From contig PBNG01000086.1 of assembly GCA_002723015.1 (NCBI GenBank), forward strand, positions 6,638 to 25,437: DNA of 18,800 nucleotides. Reading direction: 5' to 3'. Each line of letters begins with the position of its first letter. Position 1 is the first letter of the stretch. A program made the position numbers and the translations under genes. Below the pieces are notes generated by a model. That model worked only from the letters and a program-made list of their open reading frames with translations, had not been told where the DNA came from and made no database searches. Positions 15,501-18,800 of the stretch are shown here, one piece after another. This stretch comes from Roseibacillus sp. (GTDB lineage Bacteria > Verrucomicrobiota > Verrucomicrobiae > Verrucomicrobiales > Akkermansiaceae).

Positions 15501-17273
15501 ATGACTTGGGAAGTAACAGTGGTATACGTGATGCTTTTGCTCACGGTCATCCTGTTCGTTACCGACCGGGTTCGGACAGATATCGTGGGACTGATGATTG
15601 TCGTTGTGCTGGGTGCCCTTGGTATTCTAGAGCCGAAGACACTTTTGCTTGGGTTCAGCAACGAGGCCCTCGTCACGATTGCGGCCATGTTCGTGCTGAG
15701 TGCGGCTCTGATGAGGAGTGGGCTGGTCCGGGCCCTTGGTGGGAAGCTTGCAGAATTCTCCCGTGGCAGCCCGGTAAGATTCATGATCATGGCCCTTTCT
15801 GCGGTGTGCTTCATGTCGGCCTTCATTAACAACACCCCCGTGGTGGTGGTCTTCATACCGGCAGTTCTGACGGTATGTGCACGTCTTGGAGCCAGTCCTT
15901 CCAAGTTCCTCATGCCGATCTCCTTCGCCTCGATGCTCGGTGGGAGTTGTACGCTGATAGGCACCTCATCCAATATTCTCATAGCTTCCTATGCGGCGGG
16001 GATCGATTTTGAGGTGGGCATGTTTGAGTTCACCGGGGTAGGTGTGGTCATCGTGCTGGTGGGGATGTCCTACCTCCTTCTCTTTTCATGGCGTCTCCTT
16101 CCTAATCACACGACGATCGCCTCGACTCTTTCCGCAGATGAAGCCAAGGAGTATATCACGCAGGTAAGTCTTGGGCCGGACTCCGATCTGATCGGGAAAA
16201 ATCTTGCAGAGACGCCCCTCGCATCAGCCGGGATAAAGGTCGCCGAACTAATCCGAGGCGATCGTGTCCAGCGTCTCGAAGCAGAAATGCCCCTTATTGA
16301 AGGCGACGTGCTCCTGATTCGTGGTGAGCTAAATAAGATTCTTGAGCTCGATCGGCAGCATTCAATCAGTATTACCCCTGATCTTCAGGAGGATGGCTCA
16401 GAGGTGAAACGGGTGGAGATGACCCTGTTCGAACTGATGGTTGCGCCGGAGTCGCCTCTGATCGGTCAGAGTTGCCGGCAACTGGGTTTACGCCAGCGCT
16501 TTGATGTCTCGGTGTTCGCCCTGCAGCGGCGGGGGCGGCACCATCAGCGCGAAATCGCTGACCTCGAGTTGAAGATGGGAGACATTTTGCTCGTGCGCGG
16601 CAGTTCCGAGGCACTGGAGAATCTCAGGAGAAAGAACGAGTTCATTCTTCTTGAGGGTGTTCATGACGAGGTGATTGAGCCTCACAAGGCGCCTCTGGCG
16701 CTGGGAACCATTCTCTTGGTTGTCCTGCTTGCGGCGACTGGTCTTGCACCGATCAGCGTTCTGGCCCTCGGAGGAGCCGCATTCCTGGTGATTTCAGGAG
16801 TGCTTACCGCTCGAGATGCCTACAGCTCCATCGATTGGTCGGTACTGGTTCTGATTGCGGGTATGATTGCGCTGGGAACCGCCATGGACCAGACAGGAGC
16901 CCTTGAGATCGCAGCAGAGCAGCTCTACATGGTCACCGGGGGATGGGGGCCGAATGCGACACTCTGGGTGTTTTATTTCATGGCTGCGGTCTTGAGTCTC
17001 CTGATTTTGAACAAGCCAGCTGCGGTCCTCTGTGCTCCGCTTGGGATCGAGCTGGCGGATAAGCTGGGATGTAACCCGGAGCCATTTATCATGGCCGTTG
17101 CCTTCGCGGCTTCCACGGCGATGGCTACACCAATGGGATACCAGACTAACCTGCTGGTCTATGGCCCCGGGGGCTATAACTACCGGGACTTCGTATTTTT
17201 TGGTCTGCCCCTGAATATTCTCGTGGGAGTTGTCGCCTGTTTGCTTATCCCGGTCATCTGGCCCCTCACGTGA
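15501..17273 (+). CDS. SLC13/DASS-type anion transporter with two RCK_C (TrkA_C) domains
   Basis: A 590-residue inner-membrane transporter. Helices fill residues 5-200 and 395-590. The first half has FINNTPVVV (108-116) and GTSSN (154-158); the second half has the matching ATPMGYQTNLLVYGPGGY. These paired motifs are the substrate- and sodium-binding loops of the divalent anion:sodium symporter family. Two cytosolic RCK_C domains (about 222-290 and 307-385) interrupt the halves, as in SAC1-like sulfate and SLC13 proteins (DSDLIGKNLAET; ESPLIGQSCRQL). Sulfate, dicarboxylate or another oxyanion are possible substrates. I chose ATG 15501, which begins at the first helix; the TTG at 15459 would add a polar, non-conserved leader. 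It lies 87 bases after eboB and 40 before the oxidoreductase gene. Confidence 0.9.
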   Translation: MTWEVTVVYVMLLLTVILFVTDRVRTDIVGLMIVVVLGALGILEPKTLLLGFSNEALVTIAAMFVLSAALMRSGLVRALGGKLAEFSRGSPVRFMIMALSAVCFMSAFINNTPVVVVFIPAVLTVCARLGASPSKFLMPISFASMLGGSCTLIGTSSNILIASYAAGIDFEVGMFEFTGVGVVIVLVGMSYLLLFSWRLLPNHTTIASTLSADEAKEYITQVSLGPDSDLIGKNLAETPLASAGIKVAELIRGDRVQRLEAEMPLIEGDVLLIRGELNKILELDRQHSISITPDLQEDGSEVKRVEMTLFELMVAPESPLIGQSCRQLGLRQRFDVSVFALQRRGRHHQREIADLELKMGDILLVRGSSEALENLRRKNEFILLEGVHDEVIEPHKAPLALGTILLVVLLAATGLAPISVLALGGAAFLVISGVLTARDAYSSIDWSVLVLIAGMIALGTAMDQTGALEIAAEQLYMVTGGWGPNATLWVFYFMAAVLSLLILNKPAAVLCAPLGIELADKLGCNPEPFIMAVAFAASTAMATPMGYQTNLLVYGPGGYNYRDFVFFGLPLNILVGVVACLLIPVIWPLT

Positions 17274-17297
17274 AGGAGGATTTCCGGGTGCTTTATC

Positions 17298-17302
17298 GGA
17301 GG
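17298..17302 (+). promoter_or_regulatory. Ribosome-binding site ggagg
   Basis: This clear Shine-Dalgarno lies 11 bases before ATG 17314 and selects that start over the in-frame start at 17230, which would overlap the end of the transporter gene. Confidence 0.7.
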
Positions 17303-17313
17303 AACGACCATCA

Positions 17314-18321
17314 ATGCGAGGAGAGCTTACTATCGTCGGACAGGGATTGGCGGGGACATGTCTGGCCTGGCGTCTCTGGAGCAGAGGGAAGGGTTTCAGG
17401 TTGCTTCATCCAGGGGATGGTCAGGGCTCCTCTGCCATTTCAGCGGGGCTCCTCACCCCTGTGACGGGGCGCAATCTTAATCCGAGCTGGCGGCTGTCTG
17501 AATTTCTTTCCGAGGCCCGGGAATTTTACAGGGGGGTGGAGTCAGTCCTTGGGGAACGGGTCTTTCACGAGGTTCCTATTCTGCGTCTTTTTTCTGATGC
17601 AGAGGAGCGTCGGCTGTTTGACCGCAAGCGTGAGTCCCTGGAGCCCTGGTCAGAAACTCTGCTGGAGGCGGAGGATTGCAGCTGTCGGGCACCTCATGGT
17701 GGGGTTATCTGGAAAGGTGGTGGCCGGCTTGACACGAGGAGGTTTCTTGAGGCCTCGGGGTTGTTTTTCCGTGAGTCGGGACTTCTTGAGATCGGCGCTT
17801 TTGATTTCGCGCGGGTCAGGGATGGAAGGGAGAAGGCCGTCATGTGCATCGGAGCGGCGGGTCTTGGCGGGGGACCTTTTGGATTTCTTCCCGAGCGCAG
17901 GGCCAAGGGGGAGATTCTGACGGTTCGTATAGCCGGACAGCCCGAGGACCGGGTCCTCAGCCGGAATGGTTGGATGATTCCGCTTGGCGGAGGTCTCTTC
18001 CGGGTCGGCTCAACCTACAGCTGGGACGATCTGACGGACAGGGTTACGAATGCCGGACGGCTCCAACTGGAGAGTCTGGTACGTTCTTTTACGGATCGCT
18101 CTTTTGAAACGGTTGAGCATGTGGCGGGAGTTCGTCCGATCATCAGGCAGAGTCGCCCCGTTATTGGTCCCCATCCGGAGAATAAATCTCTATTGATCTT
18201 CAACGGACTCGGTTCCAAGGGGGTGCTTTATGCGCCTGGAGTGGCTGAGCGACTGGCCGCCTACCTTTGTGAGAATCGGGATATCGAGGAGGATTTGAAC
18301 ATAGAGGCCTTCGTAGGCTAG
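17314..18321 (+). CDS. FAD-dependent oxidoreductase, MnmC oxidase-domain-like
   Basis: A 335-residue DAO-fold flavoprotein. The N-terminal dinucleotide motif is VGQGLAG (8-14), followed by SSAISAGLLTPVTGR (39-53), where MnmC has an equivalent glycine-rich segment and the conserved NP. Near the end GVRPIIRQSRPVIG and FNGLGSKGVLYAPGVAERLA match the MnmC(o) pattern 'GLGSRG...AP..AE.LA'. In MnmC this domain removes the carboxymethyl group of cmnm5(s2)U34 in tRNA to give nm5(s2)U. The methyltransferase half of MnmC is absent here. The next gene, 10 bases downstream, is an MnmM-type methyltransferase, which supports the tRNA role. Related Bacteroidota proteins are usually annotated only as FAD oxidoreductases. 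The tRNA role is inference; another amine or amino acid oxidase is possible. Confidence 0.78.
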   Translation: MRGELTIVGQGLAGTCLAWRLWSRGKGFRLLHPGDGQGSSAISAGLLTPVTGRNLNPSWRLSEFLSEAREFYRGVESVLGERVFHEVPILRLFSDAEERRLFDRKRESLEPWSETLLEAEDCSCRAPHGGVIWKGGGRLDTRRFLEASGLFFRESGLLEIGAFDFARVRDGREKAVMCIGAAGLGGGPFGFLPERRAKGEILTVRIAGQPEDRVLSRNGWMIPLGGGLFRVGSTYSWDDLTDRVTNAGRLQLESLVRSFTDRSFETVEHVAGVRPIIRQSRPVIGPHPENKSLLIFNGLGSKGVLYAPGVAERLAAYLCENRDIEEDLNIEAFVG

Positions 18322-18331
18322 GATCGCAACC

Positions 18332-18800
18332 ATGCGGATCACCGAGCAAGCGCATCAAGCTGTCCGAGCAGCGGTGAGAGGAGGAGAGGAGGTTGTTGAT
18401 GCTACCGCGGGGAATGGACACGATACGGTATTTCTGGCGAAACTAGTCGGTGAGGAAGGCCGGGTTTTGGCCTTTGATATTCAGGATGCAGCTATTGATG
18501 CGACCCGCGCAAAACTGGATGCTGCTGGTGTCTCGGAGGAGAGAGTTTTCCTTGTGCGGGAGAGCCACGTCAATGTGAGGAGTCACATTTCGGCTCCGGT
18601 AGCGGCAGTGATGTTCAACCTCGGGTATCGTCCGGGCGGGGATCACGCGATCCGTACCCAATGTGACGAAACCGTGATCGCTCTCAAGAGGGCTTGGGAA
18701 GTGATACGGCCCGGAGGTATTCTTACGATGGTGTGTTACCGGGGTCACCCGGGGGGACAAGAGGAAGGGGCCGCTGTTTTGGAAGCTTCACGCGAACTGC
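18332..18800 (+). CDS. mnmM: MnmM (YtqB)-type class I methyltransferase, 5' part
   Basis: MnmM methylates nm5(s2)U34 to mnm5(s2)U34 in tRNA, using S-adenosylmethionine. The frame is open from ATG 18332 to the window edge (156 codons seen); the usual length is about 190, so most is present. The SAM motif VVDATAGNGHDTVFLAK (21-37) is the YtqB signature, followed by the acidic LAFDIQ (46-51). The family-specific FNLGYRPGGDH (95-105) and YRGHPGGQEE (136-145) are present too. It starts 10 bases after the FAD oxidoreductase stop, so the pair is almost surely one transcript. No strong Shine-Dalgarno is visible, which fits coupling to the upstream gene. Confidence 0.88.
   Translation, partial: MRITEQAHQAVRAAVRGGEEVVDATAGNGHDTVFLAKLVGEEGRVLAFDIQDAAIDATRAKLDAAGVSEERVFLVRESHVNVRSHISAPVAAVMFNLGYRPGGDHAIRTQCDETVIALKRAWEVIRPGGILTMVCYRGHPGGQEEGAAVLEASREL

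Overview
This window looks like an ordinary chromosomal stretch of a GC-rich Gram-negative bacterium. A Verrucomicrobiota (Opitutae-like) origin is my best guess. It rests on the gene mix (a TIGR03790-type exported protein, ebo genes, a PhnP-like metallo-hydrolase beside small lineage-type proteins), frequent GTG/TTG starts and weak Shine-Dalgarno sequences. It is an inference from memory, not from a search. I see no rRNA, tRNA, CRISPR array, insertion sequence or phage gene.

Layout. Positions 1-2833 (minus) hold dprA and, downstream, the first 487 codons of a type IA topoisomerase of the TopB/topoisomerase III kind. 3042-3887 (plus) is a secreted polysaccharide deacetylase. 3935-6357 (minus) is a two-gene unit, a PhnP-like metallo-beta-lactamase-fold hydrolase translationally coupled (ATGA overlap) to an exported TIGR03790-family protein. 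6738-8405 (plus) is recN with a good promoter. 8422-14209 (minus) is a five-gene run: an XRE-like small protein, EboE, EboC, an RND/MMPL exporter and a lipoprotein. Diverging from it at 14307 (plus) are an 88-residue protein of unknown function and the TatD-like EboB, followed by an SLC13-type anion transporter with two RCK_C domains. The window ends with a pair of predicted tRNA wobble-modification genes: an FAD oxidoreductase resembling the MnmC oxidase half, and the 5' part of an MnmM (YtqB)-type methyltransferase.

How they work together. dprA, topB and recN are DNA maintenance and recombination genes. The centre, 8422-15413, is the most interesting accessory region. Three of the six Ebo metabolite-traffic proteins (EboB, EboC, EboE) sit here on two divergent arms. 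EboA, EboD and EboF are not seen, and an RND exporter plus a lipoprotein stand downstream of eboC. This suggests a rearranged Ebo pathway with its own envelope export step. The terminal pair suggests a two-gene replacement for bifunctional MnmC, making mnm5(s2)U at tRNA position 34.
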